A program made the position numbers and the translations under genes. A stretch of 41,526 nucleotides of DNA from Bacteroidetes bacterium HGW-Bacteroidetes-8 (GTDB lineage: Bacteria; Bacteroidota; Bacteroidia; Bacteroidales; UBA932), in NCBI GenBank assembly GCA_002840895.1, contig PHCZ01000012.1, positions 1-41,526 of the forward strand, read 5' to 3'. Shown in pieces: positions 25,424 to 34,309 of the stretch (the stretch's first letter is position 1; each line of letters opens with the position of its first letter). The notes beneath the pieces were generated by a model. That model was not told the origin of the DNA. It did not search any database and saw only the letters and a program-made list of their open reading frames with translations.

Positions 25424-27535
25424 ATGAAAAAATTCTTTATTATGGCACTTGCTGCCGGAATAGCTCTTGGATCCTGTTCTAAGAAAGAATCTACAGAGAA
25501 TCCTCTACTTGCCCAGTGGAACACACCTTTTGGAATACCGCCGTTTGAAAGTATTAAAACAGAGCACTATATGCCTGCATATTTGGAGGCTATGGCGCAG
25601 CATAAAGCAGAGATTGACGCTCTGGTCAATAACACCGAAGAGCCCACTTTTGAGAACACAATAATAGCTTACGATAATGCTGGCGCACTTCTGGACAAAA
25701 TATCACCGGTTTTCTCAAGTCTTAACTCTGTGAATGCATCCCCTGAGGTTCTCTCGCTTGCAAAAGAGTTATCTCCTCTCACCAGTAAACACTTTAACGA
25801 AATCAGCCTTAACACTGGATTGTTCTTAAGAGTTAAAGCAGTTTATGATAGAAGAGACTCTTTAACTCTTGATGCCGACCAGTTGAGGCTACTTACAGAG
25901 ATGTACAAAGGCTTCGTAAGAAATGGTGCAGAGCTTGATGAGACAAAGAAAGAGGAGCTTAAAAAGATCAACGCAGAGATCTCCTCGCTTCAGTTGGCAT
26001 TCGGGCAGAATCTTCTTGCCGAGACGGATAGTTATAAGCTTATTATTGATAATGAAGAGAACCTTGCCGGTCTGTCCGAATCTCTTAAAGCAGCGGCCTT
26101 AAAAAGGGGAGAGAAAGACTCGGCAAATGCAGGTAAATGGGTCTTTGGGCTAGACAATCCAAGTGTTATACCATTTCTACAGCAGTCACAGAAGAGAGAG
26201 CTAAGAAAAGAGATTCTTAATGCATATCTTAACAGATGTAACAACAATAATGAGTTTGATAACAAAGAGGTAATTAAGAAACTTGTAGATCTTCGCCTTA
26301 AAAGGGCAAATATCCTGGGTTTTGAAAGCTTTGCAGACTATCAGCTAGAGAGCAGGATGGCAAAAACTCCGGCAGCTGTTTACAATTTACTGGATCAACT
26401 ATGGAAACCCGCATTGGAGTCTGCCAAGAGGGAGCTTGCAGATATGTACAAGATTGTAAAGGCGAACGGTCAAGATATAGAGCAACTTGAGGCTTATGAC
26501 TGGAGATTCTATTTTGAGAAGGCAATGGCAAGCAAATTTAACCTCAGTGACGATGAGTTACGCCCATATTTCAAAATGGAGAATGTAAGAGACGGCATAT
26601 TCTATGTCTCAAATAAGTTATACGGAATAACATTCACTCAAATTGAGAATGTTCCTCTTCCTTATCCTGAGGCTACTGCATTTGAGTGCAGGGATGAAGA
26701 TGGTTCTCATTTGGGAGTCCTTTTTATGGATATGTTTGCCCGCCCCGGAGCAAAAAGAGGCGGTGCCTGGTGCAGCGGATTCCGTTCACAGGTATATAAA
26801 GATGGCCAAAGGGTTGCCCCATTAGTTACAATTGTGGGTAACTTCACCAGACCTGTCGGAGATAAACCGGCGCTTTTGAGTATTGATGAAACAGAGACTT
26901 TCTTCCACGAATTTGGCCACGCACTTGCCAGCCTGCTAAAAAATGTACGCTACTATGGTGTGGGTGGAATGACCAGGGATTTTGTTGAGCTTCCTTCACA
27001 AATTATGGAGCATTGGGCATTTGAACCTGAGGTTTTAAAGGTATATGCAAAACATTATGAGACAGGCGAGGTGATTCCTCAGCAGCTAATAGATAAGATG
27101 GAGAAGGCGGGAAAATATGGTCAAGGCTTTGCTACTACTGAGTATCTTGCAGCATCATATCTTGATATGGAGTTCCATATTCTAAAAGCGATACCGGAAA
27201 ACCTTGACGTTTTAGAATTTGAATCAAAAGTGCTTACAGACAGAGGACTGGTGTCTCAAATTCCTCCAAGATACAGGAGTACCTATTTCAGCCATACATT
27301 TACTGGTGGATACACTGCCGGATACTACTCATACATTTGGGCAGAAGTTCTGGATAGTGATGCATATCAGGCATTTGTAGAGACAGGTGATATCTTTAAT
27401 AAAGATGTTGCCACTAAATTCCGCAAAGAGGTTTTGGCAAGAGCAGGAGAGGATGAGGCTATGAAACTCTATGTTAACTTCCGGGCAAAAGAACCGGGAA
27501 TTGATGCTTTGCTTAAAAATAGAGGGTTAAAATAG
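25424..27535 (+). CDS. M3-family metallopeptidase lipoprotein (dipeptidyl carboxypeptidase type)
   Basis: This 703-residue zinc peptidase of the thimet oligopeptidase/Dcp family cleaves short peptides. The N-terminus is a lipoprotein signal, with lipobox LGSC and the lipidated Cys at 18, so it is predicted to be anchored to a membrane and face the periplasm or surface. The zinc site is His495-Glu496-Phe-Gly-His499, with Glu522 in VELPSQ as the likely third ligand. The Tyr-rich substrate-binding stretch FTGGYTAGYYSYIWAEVLDSD lies near the C-terminus. The length and the N-terminal helical domain fit Dcp better than oligopeptidase F. It is close behind rpoD and ends at a strong terminator. Confidence 0.94.
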   Translation: MKKFFIMALAAGIALGSCSKKESTENPLLAQWNTPFGIPPFESIKTEHYMPAYLEAMAQHKAEIDALVNNTEEPTFENTIIAYDNAGALLDKISPVFSSLNSVNASPEVLSLAKELSPLTSKHFNEISLNTGLFLRVKAVYDRRDSLTLDADQLRLLTEMYKGFVRNGAELDETKKEELKKINAEISSLQLAFGQNLLAETDSYKLIIDNEENLAGLSESLKAAALKRGEKDSANAGKWVFGLDNPSVIPFLQQSQKRELRKEILNAYLNRCNNNNEFDNKEVIKKLVDLRLKRANILGFESFADYQLESRMAKTPAAVYNLLDQLWKPALESAKRELADMYKIVKANGQDIEQLEAYDWRFYFEKAMASKFNLSDDELRPYFKMENVRDGIFYVSNKLYGITFTQIENVPLPYPEATAFECRDEDGSHLGVLFMDMFARPGAKRGGAWCSGFRSQVYKDGQRVAPLVTIVGNFTRPVGDKPALLSIDETETFFHEFGHALASLLKNVRYYGVGGMTRDFVELPSQIMEHWAFEPEVLKVYAKHYETGEVIPQQLIDKMEKAGKYGQGFATTEYLAASYLDMEFHILKAIPENLDVLEFESKVLTDRGLVSQIPPRYRSTYFSHTFTGGYTAGYYSYIWAEVLDSDAYQAFVETGDIFNKDVATKFRKEVLARAGEDEAMKLYVNFRAKEPGIDALLKNRGLK

Positions 27536-27553
27536 TTATTATAAATATTTTAT

Positions 27554-27583
27554 AAAGGGCTCGTTTTCGGGCCCTTTTTTTTT
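27554..27583 (+). terminator. Terminator after the M3 peptidase gene
   Basis: The stem AAAGGGCTCG with CGGGCCCTTT (one T-G pair) closes a TTTT loop. An uninterrupted run of T residues follows, 18 bases after the stop codon. This is one of the clearest intrinsic terminators in the window. Confidence 0.92.
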
Positions 27584-27584
27584 G

Positions 27585-27592
27585 TATATTTG
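27585..27592 (+). promoter_or_regulatory. -7 box upstream of the antiporter gene
   Basis: TATATTTG matches TAnnTTTG exactly and directly follows the terminator T tract, 31 bases before the chosen ATG at 27624. The -33 position falls inside the terminator hairpin and is a poor match (TTTTCG). Confidence 0.4.
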
Positions 27593-27623
27593 TGTAGATC
27601 ACCTATTATTCAAGTTCGTTTAT

Positions 27624-28850
27624 ATGAATATCACATCGGAAAATATCCTTCTTATCGGTTCGGTTCTTCTTTTTGTAAGTATAATTGCAGGAAAGGCGGG
27701 AAATCGATTTGGTGTCCCTGCGCTGGTACTTTTTCTAGGAGTTGGGATGCTTTTTGGAAGTGATGGGTTCGGGATAGAGTTCAATAGCCCCTATATAGCT
27801 CAGTTTATTGGTGTTGCTGCACTAAGCATCATTCTTTTTTCCGGAGGTATGGACACAAATATATCTGAGATAAAACCAGTATTGTGGCAAGGGATTGTTC
27901 TTGCCTCGGTAGGGGTTATACTTAATACACTCATTACAGGGGTGATAATATTTTATATCTCACACTTTTTTTCAAGATTTATATCTTTTTCGATAGCAGA
28001 GTCTATGCTTCTTGCATCAATTATATCTTCTACCGATTCTGCATCTGTATTTTCAATTTTAAGATCAAAGAGTGTATCATTGAAAAACAACATAAAGCCA
28101 TTGTTGGAGCTGGAGAGCGGGAGCAACGATCCGATGGCGTTTATGCTGACGTTAATTTTTTTAAAGATGACCCAAAGTTCAGATACAGGAGTATTCATTT
28201 TTCTAACAAATCTCTTGACTCAATTTGGAATAGGTGCCCTTTGCGGCTTTATCATTGCAAGGAGTGCTCTCTTCTTTATTCGAAAAATCAATTTTGAGAG
28301 TAAATCCCTATACCATATACTTCTGTTGGCTGCACTTTTTTTTACATACTCATTTACAGATTTCTTAAATGGTAATGGTTTTCTTGCGGTATATATTGCT
28401 GGACTTACAATCGGTAACAGCAAGATTCAGTGTGATCCAACAGCATACTCTTTTTTTGATTCAGTTGCCTGGCTGGGGCAGCTAATACTTTTCCTCACTC
28501 TGGGTCTGTTGGTCAATCCAAACGAGCTCTTACAGTTTGATGTTGCAGGGATAGGACTAATAGTTGCATTTTCTATGATAATTATCTCCAGACCGTTTGC
28601 TGTATTTGTATCGTTATTACCATTTAAAGGGATTGGTATCAACTCAAGACACTTTATCTCCTGGGTCGGGCTAAGAGGTGCAGTACCTATTGTTTTTGCT
28701 ACATACCCTTTGATTGCAGGTATTGAGCACGCAGACCATATATTTAATATAGTCTTTTTTATAACTATTGTATCACTGCTTGTACAAGGTACTACTGTCA
28801 ATTTTGTGGCTAAAAATCTTGGTTTGACACTTGACAGGGACTCTTCATAA
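27624..28850 (+). CDS. CPA1-type potassium/proton antiporter (NhaP2-like)
   Basis: This 408-residue inner-membrane exchanger has about 12-13 hydrophobic helices in the Na+(K+)/H+ exchanger fold. Key segments are GVGMLFGSDG, LLASIISSTDSASVFSILRS, ELESGSNDPMAFMLT (the Asn-Asp pair expected in the ion site), GFLAVYIAGLTIGNSKI and ISWVGLRGAVPIVFATYPLIAG. It lacks the cytoplasmic TrkA_C and CorC-like regions found in full-length NhaP2/YcgO proteins, so it is a membrane-domain-only version. I chose the ATG at 27624 (MNITSENILL), since the frame's earlier start gives an unrelated leader. The alanine symporter follows, so ion homeostasis and Na+-coupled uptake are neighbours. Confidence 0.88.
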   Translation: MNITSENILLIGSVLLFVSIIAGKAGNRFGVPALVLFLGVGMLFGSDGFGIEFNSPYIAQFIGVAALSIILFSGGMDTNISEIKPVLWQGIVLASVGVILNTLITGVIIFYISHFFSRFISFSIAESMLLASIISSTDSASVFSILRSKSVSLKNNIKPLLELESGSNDPMAFMLTLIFLKMTQSSDTGVFIFLTNLLTQFGIGALCGFIIARSALFFIRKINFESKSLYHILLLAALFFTYSFTDFLNGNGFLAVYIAGLTIGNSKIQCDPTAYSFFDSVAWLGQLILFLTLGLLVNPNELLQFDVAGIGLIVAFSMIIISRPFAVFVSLLPFKGIGINSRHFISWVGLRGAVPIVFATYPLIAGIEHADHIFNIVFFITIVSLLVQGTTVNFVAKNLGLTLDRDSS

Positions 28851-28899
28851 GAAGTAAATATTATCTTTGCTGCAATTATCAGTAATACAACTTAAGAAG

Positions 28900-30252
28900 A
28901 TGACAAAATTATGGGTAGCAGTTGGAGACTTTATAGTCTCCTTTAGTAATTGGATTTGGGGTATGCCCCTCTTTTTACTTCTGATTGGAGGTGGTTTATA
29001 CTTCCTTATCTATTCTGGTTTTGTCCCTTTCAGATACTATATTAGGGCTCTTAAGTCTCTTAAGAAAAATGAAAAAGATGCTCCAGGTCAGATAAGCTCC
29101 TTTGAAGCACTTACAAGTGCTATAGCAGCAACTGTGGGAATGGGAAATATATCCGGAGTTGCAGTGGCTCTTACAATGGGAGGCCCTGGTGCAATATTCT
29201 GGATGTGGGTAAGTGCTGTAGTTGGAATGGCAACCAAGTTCTTTGAGGGTACTCTTACAATTATGTATAAAGGGAGAGATTCTGCCGGAGAGCTACAGGG
29301 AGGTCCTATGTATATGATAACTGAGGGGCTGGGAAAAAAATGGAAGCCCTTTGCAGTTTTCTTCTCAATTTTCGGACTCATTGGAACACTTTGTCTGATG
29401 CAGGCAAACCAACTTACAGAGGCTATAACAACTGTAGTCACAACCCCTGCAGGAATAGAGAATACCATCCTTTTAAGACTTATTATAGGCATTGTAATCT
29501 GCCTTTTGGTCTCGATTGTAGTTTTGGGAGGTATAAAGCGAATATCGAAGGTCTCTGCCAGAGTGGTTCCGGCAATGGTTGCATTTTACTTTATTTTGGT
29601 GGCATATATCGTTTTAACAAACATACCTGCTATTCCGGGTGTTTTTGCATCAATCTTTGGAGGAGCTTTTGACATTCAGGCGGGTGCAGGAGGGCTAGCT
29701 GGGAGTGCCATAATTATTGGGGCGAGAAGAGCTGCTTTTGTAAATGAAGCCGGAGTTGGAACAGCATCAATGATGCACGGTGCTTCAAGAAACAGTGAAC
29801 CTGTAAGAGAGGGTCTTGTGGCAATGATAGGACCATCAATAGATTCCGGTCTTGTCTGCACACTTACCGCTCTCGCGATATTGATAAACGGGAACTATGA
29901 GGTAACCCAGATTAGAGGTATTGAGATTGCACTTAACTCTTTCCAGGCATCCATTCCTGGTATAGGGCACTATCTGCTTATGATAATGGTGCTAATTTTT
30001 GCCTTTTCTACAATGTTTTCTTACTCATATTATGGTGTAAAGTGCACAAACTACCTTTTTGGCGCAAGATACGCTCATCTATACAACTACTTCTTCTTGT
30101 TAATGTTAATAGTTGGTGCGATTATCTCTCTGGATGTGGTGGTAGGTGTTATTGACAGTGCATATGCGCTGATGGCAATTCCAACGATGTTAACCCTGCT
30201 TATTCTCTCCCCAAAAGTAAAAAAAGAGATGAAAAAGTATTTTGCTAAATAG
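28900..30252 (+). CDS. Sodium:alanine symporter (AGCS family)
   Basis: This 450-residue inner-membrane symporter takes up alanine or glycine with Na+. About 11 helices are visible. Family segments include SSFEALTSAIAATVGMGNISGVAVA, GGPGAIFWMWVSAVVGMATKFFEGTL, GGPMYMI, INGNYEVTQIRGIEIALNSF and FSYSYYGVKC. I chose the ATG at 28900 (MTKLWVAVGDF), 11 codons inside the open frame, because it follows CTTAAGAAG and matches the family start. ArgS follows after 10 bases, so it is probably part of the same transcript. Confidence 0.93.
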   Translation: MTKLWVAVGDFIVSFSNWIWGMPLFLLLIGGGLYFLIYSGFVPFRYYIRALKSLKKNEKDAPGQISSFEALTSAIAATVGMGNISGVAVALTMGGPGAIFWMWVSAVVGMATKFFEGTLTIMYKGRDSAGELQGGPMYMITEGLGKKWKPFAVFFSIFGLIGTLCLMQANQLTEAITTVVTTPAGIENTILLRLIIGIVICLLVSIVVLGGIKRISKVSARVVPAMVAFYFILVAYIVLTNIPAIPGVFASIFGGAFDIQAGAGGLAGSAIIIGARRAAFVNEAGVGTASMMHGASRNSEPVREGLVAMIGPSIDSGLVCTLTALAILINGNYEVTQIRGIEIALNSFQASIPGIGHYLLMIMVLIFAFSTMFSYSYYGVKCTNYLFGARYAHLYNYFFLLMLIVGAIISLDVVVGVIDSAYALMAIPTMLTLLILSPKVKKEMKKYFAK

Positions 30253-30262
30253 ATTATTAATT

Positions 30263-32041
30263 ATGAATCCAGAACAGTTAATCACTAAAAGAGTTAAAGA
30301 GGCGGTAGAGAGTCTCTATGGTGTGACTCCGGATGAATCTCTATTCCAGACACAGGCCACAAGAAAAGAGTTTGAAGGTGATATAACAGCAGTTATGTTT
30401 CCACTACTTAAAATTTCAAAGAGAACACCGGAACAGACCGGCGAAGAGATAGGTAAATTTATTCTTAACGATTGCGAAGAGATTGAGAGTTATAATGTTG
30501 TTAAAGGATTCCTGAATATAAAACTCTCGGGATCCTATTGGATGGATGCGTTCAAATTAATATCCTCTGCAGATGATTGGGGTCAGGGGGAGAGCTCCGG
30601 CAAAACAGTTATGGTAGAGTTCTCTTCACCAAACACAAATAAGCCCCTCCATCTTGGGCACATACGAAATAATCTGTTGGGTTTATCGGTAGCCAGACTT
30701 CTTGAGGCAAACGGAGACAAGGTTATAAAGGTTAATCTTGTTAACGATAGAGGTATTCATATCTGTAAATCTATGATTGCCTGGCAAAAAAGCGGTTTGA
30801 ACGAAACTCCTCAAAGCTCAGCAGTAAAGGGTGACCATTTAGTGGGTAAATACTATGTCGCTTTTAACAATATTCTAAAAGAGCAGACAGAGGCTATCAA
30901 AAAGAGCGGAGTTCCGGCAGAGGAGGCAGAGAGGAGTGCTCCGATTCTTAAAGAGGCTCAGGATATGTTGGTTAAATGGGAAAACGGAGATAAGGAGGTG
31001 GTGGATTTATGGAGAAAGATGAACGGTTGGGTTTATGAAGGGTTTGAAAAGACCTATAACCGTCTTGGGGTATCATTTGAAAAAACCTATTACGAATCTC
31101 AGACATATCTCCTTGGTAAAGCGCTTGTGAATGAAGGGTTAGAAAAAGGGGTGTTCTATAAGAAGGTAGATGGCTCAGTCTGGTGTGATCTAACTTCTGA
31201 TGGTCTGGATGAGAAGCTACTCCTCCGTTCGGACGGTACATCGGTCTATATGACACAGGATCTCGGAACTGCACACCAGAGATTCTCTGAATACAACCTA
31301 AATGAGCATATTTACGTTGTAGGAAACGAACAGAATTACCATTTTCAGGTTTTAAAATTTTTGCTAAAAAAGCTGGGATACCAATGGTATAACTCTATCT
31401 ACCATCTCTCTTATGGGATGGTTGAGTTGCCGGAAGGAAAAATGAAATCGAGAGAGGGAACTGTTGTTGATGCAGATGATTTGATAGAGAATATGGTATC
31501 TACAGCAAGAGATACCTCTATGGAGCTGGGCAAACTGGAGAGTATGAACAGTGAAGATAAAGAGAGACTGTACGAGATTTTGGGACTGGGTGCTCTTAAA
31601 TATTTTATTATAAAGGTAGATCCAAAAAAGACAATGCTTTTTGATCCAAAAGAGTCTATTGATTTTAATGGAAATACCGGCCCTTTTATCCAGTATACAC
31701 ACACAAGAATAAGATCTATACTTCGTAAGGCTGCAGAGCAAAACCTTTTGGCAGTTGTTACGGGCGCTTTGCTTAACGATAAAGAGAGAGAGATAGTTAA
31801 GATACTTAATGTTTTCCCGGAAAAGATCAAAGAGGCTGCAAAAGAGCACTCTCCTGCTCTAATTGCAAACTACGCTTATGAGTTGGCAAAGGAGTTTAAC
31901 CAGTACTATCACGAAGTATCTATTCTTAAAGAGGATGATAGTCAGATTAAAGTTCAGAGATTGGTTCTTATAAATACAATATCTAAGGTTCTTAGAAAGG
32001 CAATGGGTATTTTAGGGATTACCCTGCCGGAGAGAATGTAA
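30263..32041 (+). CDS. argS: Arginyl-tRNA synthetase
   Basis: Class I synthetase that charges tRNA-Arg. The 592-residue protein has the N-terminal additional domain (about 1-105) that contacts the tRNA. The catalytic domain has the HIGH motif as HLGH near residue 130 (SSPNTNKPLHLGHIRNN). The KMSKS equivalent reads KMKSR near 392, which is acceptable for ArgRS because Arg enzymes often have a degenerate loop. The C-terminal anticodon-binding domain starts near 470 (NTGPFIQYTHTRIRSIL) and ends with the usual LRKAMGILGITLPERM. It is four bases before the radical SAM gene. Confidence 0.97.
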   Translation: MNPEQLITKRVKEAVESLYGVTPDESLFQTQATRKEFEGDITAVMFPLLKISKRTPEQTGEEIGKFILNDCEEIESYNVVKGFLNIKLSGSYWMDAFKLISSADDWGQGESSGKTVMVEFSSPNTNKPLHLGHIRNNLLGLSVARLLEANGDKVIKVNLVNDRGIHICKSMIAWQKSGLNETPQSSAVKGDHLVGKYYVAFNNILKEQTEAIKKSGVPAEEAERSAPILKEAQDMLVKWENGDKEVVDLWRKMNGWVYEGFEKTYNRLGVSFEKTYYESQTYLLGKALVNEGLEKGVFYKKVDGSVWCDLTSDGLDEKLLLRSDGTSVYMTQDLGTAHQRFSEYNLNEHIYVVGNEQNYHFQVLKFLLKKLGYQWYNSIYHLSYGMVELPEGKMKSREGTVVDADDLIENMVSTARDTSMELGKLESMNSEDKERLYEILGLGALKYFIIKVDPKKTMLFDPKESIDFNGNTGPFIQYTHTRIRSILRKAAEQNLLAVVTGALLNDKEREIVKILNVFPEKIKEAAKEHSPALIANYAYELAKEFNQYYHEVSILKEDDSQIKVQRLVLINTISKVLRKAMGILGITLPERM

Positions 32042-32045
32042 TAAA

Positions 32046-33776
32046 ATGAGTGAAGAGAAAAGAGGATTTTTACCAACTTCAAAAAAGGAGATAGATAGGT
32101 TAGGTTGGGACTATATAGATGTCATACTTTTTACGGGAGATGCCTATATAGATCACCCCTCTTTCGGGACAGCCGTAATTGGTCGCTATCTTGAAAGTCT
32201 CGGATATAGGGTTGCTATTGTACCTCAGCCAAATTGGAGGGACGATTTGAGGGATTTTAAGAAGCTTGGTAAACCAAGGCTATTCTTTGGAGTAAATGCA
32301 GGTGTTATGGACTCTATGGTCAACCACTACACTGCAGCAAAGAGATTAAGAAGCAATGACGCTTACACTCCCGAAGGTAAAGCTGGACAGAGACCAGATT
32401 ATGCAGTTACAGTCTATTCAAACATACTAAAAGAGCTCTACCCAGATGTTCCTGTAGTTATCGGAGGTGTAGAGGCATCTTTAAGAAGATTGTCACACTA
32501 CGATTACTGGAAGGACCAACTTGCTAAATCTATTCTCTTTGACTCACGTGCAGATTATCTGATTTACGGAATGGGTGAAAGAGCAGTAAGAGATTTAGCA
32601 CAGAGCATAAGTAGAGGAGATAGTCGTGAAGAGATTATAAAAATACCTCAGATATGCTATATCTCAGATTCTCCTCAAACTCTGAACAACAACGTTATTA
32701 CTCTTAAATCTTTCGAACAGACTCAAAAGAGCAGATTAATTCTTGCAGAGAATTTCAGGATAATTGAGAGAGAGTCAAACTCATTCTATCCTGCCCACTT
32801 AATAGAACCTTGCGACGGGAAGTTTGTTCACGTTAACCCCCCCTATGAGCTGCCTGCAGATGGAGAGATTGATGAGTATTATGAACTGCCCTATTTAAGA
32901 GAGCCACATCCTCGTTACAAAGACAAACATATCCCTGCATTTGAAATGATAAAATTCTCGGTAAACACTCATAGAGGGTGTTTCGGATCCTGCAGCTTTT
33001 GTACCATATCTGCTCACCAGGGAAAGTTTGTTCACTCCAGATCTCAGAACTCTATAATAAAAGAACTCAGGAATATCGCCTCAATGGAGAGTTTTAAAGG
33101 ATATATCTCCGACCTGGGGGGGCCTACTGCCAATATGTATATGATGAAGGGGAGAGATATTCAGTTGTGCACTATATGCAAAAGAGATAGTTGTATATAT
33201 CCTACAATGTGTAAAAATCTGAACCACTCCCACAAACCTCTGCTGGATCTCTACGACAAAGCGGACGGTATCAAAGGTATCAAGAGGAGTTTTGTATCCA
33301 GCGGAATCAGATACGATCTTTTCCTGGACGATAAAGGATATCTGGACAAATCTGGAAAAGAGTATTTTAGAGAGATAATTATCAACCACACATCCGGCAG
33401 ACTTAAGGTTGCTCCGGAGCATACAGAGGAGGAGGTTCTCAAAGCAATGGGAAAACCCAATTTCTCTTCATTTGTATTTCTGAAAAGCGAATTTGAAAGA
33501 ATTATTAAAAATGAAGAAAAAAATTACCAGTTAATCCCATATTTTATATCTTCACATCCTGGATGCACAATGGATCATATGAGGAGACTAGCTGCAAATC
33601 CTGTCCTTAAAAATATGCAATTAGAACAGGTTCAGGATTTTACCCCCACTCCAATGACCAGGTCATCGGTAGCTTTTTACACAGGAGTAGATCCAAAAAC
33701 AATGAAAAAAATCTTTATTGAGAGAGACCCACAGAAGAAGAAAAACCAAAAAACACATTTTTTTAATAATTTCTAA
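32046..33776 (+). CDS. YgiQ family radical SAM protein
   Basis: This 576-residue protein has an N-terminal B12-binding-like domain (about 1-220; FTGDAYIDHPSFGTAVIGRYLE, VVIGGVEASLRRLSHYDYW). The radical SAM core follows, with the 4Fe-4S motif Cys312-xxx-Cys316-xx-Cys319 in HRGCFGSCSFCTISAHQGK. The later segment ISDLGGPTANMYMMKG and the C-terminal VQDFTPTPMTRSSVAFYTGVDP are family-typical. The reaction of YgiQ proteins is not firmly known. The protein ends after a short basic tail (KKKNQK), so it is somewhat shorter than E. coli YgiQ. It appears to be the last gene of the antiporter-symporter-argS run. Confidence 0.93.
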   Translation: MSEEKRGFLPTSKKEIDRLGWDYIDVILFTGDAYIDHPSFGTAVIGRYLESLGYRVAIVPQPNWRDDLRDFKKLGKPRLFFGVNAGVMDSMVNHYTAAKRLRSNDAYTPEGKAGQRPDYAVTVYSNILKELYPDVPVVIGGVEASLRRLSHYDYWKDQLAKSILFDSRADYLIYGMGERAVRDLAQSISRGDSREEIIKIPQICYISDSPQTLNNNVITLKSFEQTQKSRLILAENFRIIERESNSFYPAHLIEPCDGKFVHVNPPYELPADGEIDEYYELPYLREPHPRYKDKHIPAFEMIKFSVNTHRGCFGSCSFCTISAHQGKFVHSRSQNSIIKELRNIASMESFKGYISDLGGPTANMYMMKGRDIQLCTICKRDSCIYPTMCKNLNHSHKPLLDLYDKADGIKGIKRSFVSSGIRYDLFLDDKGYLDKSGKEYFREIIINHTSGRLKVAPEHTEEEVLKAMGKPNFSSFVFLKSEFERIIKNEEKNYQLIPYFISSHPGCTMDHMRRLAANPVLKNMQLEQVQDFTPTPMTRSSVAFYTGVDPKTMKKIFIERDPQKKKNQKTHFFNNF

Positions 33777-33845
33777 TAAAAGAGAATTAATTTACAAAAA
33801 TTTGCATTATACTTGCAGCCCAATTTGAATATCAGAAGTGTAAAT

Positions 33846-34232
33846 ATGGAGAAGATGAGCAATAAGCCCAAGGCGAAAGAGACAACAAGTTCTAACGATA
33901 GATCTTCCAAAAGACGTGCGGTCATAAGTTATGCCAATTTAAGTCACGAACTCATGTCTGCTTTCAAAGAGAAGTATCCGAGAGGATATGCAGATTATAT
34001 GGGTGAGGTTTTTAAAGTGGAAAAGCCGGACGGTTCGTTTTTTTATGCAATCTCACTGGAGGTGCCGGATGCAATTTATCTGGTAAAAGTTGATGTAAAA
34101 ATTGACGATTACGAAGATTTGGAGAGAGGTCTTTTTGGAGGAGGAGGAGATGACGAAAGCAGTGATCCGGATGAATTTCCGGAAGATGATTCCGGCTCTT
34201 CATTTTCGGAGGAGGAAGACTCTGACGAATAG
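33846..34232 (+). CDS. Small hypothetical protein with acidic C-terminal tail
   Basis: This 128-residue protein is not one I can name. It begins with a basic, Lys/Ser-rich segment (1-30; KPKAKETTSSNDRSSKRR). A compact folded part follows (about 31-95), with YANLSHELMSAFKEKYPRGYADYMGEVFKVEKPDG and FFYAISLEVPDAIYLVKVDV. The last 28 residues are almost all Asp, Glu, Ser and Pro. The basic-then-acidic layout suggests a nucleic-acid- or protein-binding accessory factor, but that is inference. I chose the ATG at 33846; the frame extends to a TTG at 33813, and an in-frame ATG follows at 33855. The gene ends at an intrinsic terminator. Confidence 0.75.
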   Translation: MEKMSNKPKAKETTSSNDRSSKRRAVISYANLSHELMSAFKEKYPRGYADYMGEVFKVEKPDGSFFYAISLEVPDAIYLVKVDVKIDDYEDLERGLFGGGGDDESSDPDEFPEDDSGSSFSEEEDSDE

Positions 34233-34258
34233 TCGCAAAAATAGTCAAATAAGAGTTT

Positions 34259-34285
34259 AAGCTGAACTTTTGTTCAGCTTTTTTT
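34259..34285 (+). terminator. Terminator after the acidic-tail gene
   Basis: A perfect 9-bp stem AAGCTGAAC/GTTCAGCTT closes a TTTT loop and runs into a T tract. It lies 26 bases after the stop codon and 24 bases before the ClC gene start, so the ClC gene must have its own promoter or depend on read-through. Confidence 0.9.
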
Positions 34286-34309
34286 GTAATTTCGTCTTTC
34301 ACAAAAGAG

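Noticed and set aside
31364-31849. Two long open frames antisense to argS (161 and 139 codons)
   Set aside because: Both lie wholly inside the certain argS gene; their translations are low-complexity and show no domain. They are shadows of the argS codon pattern.
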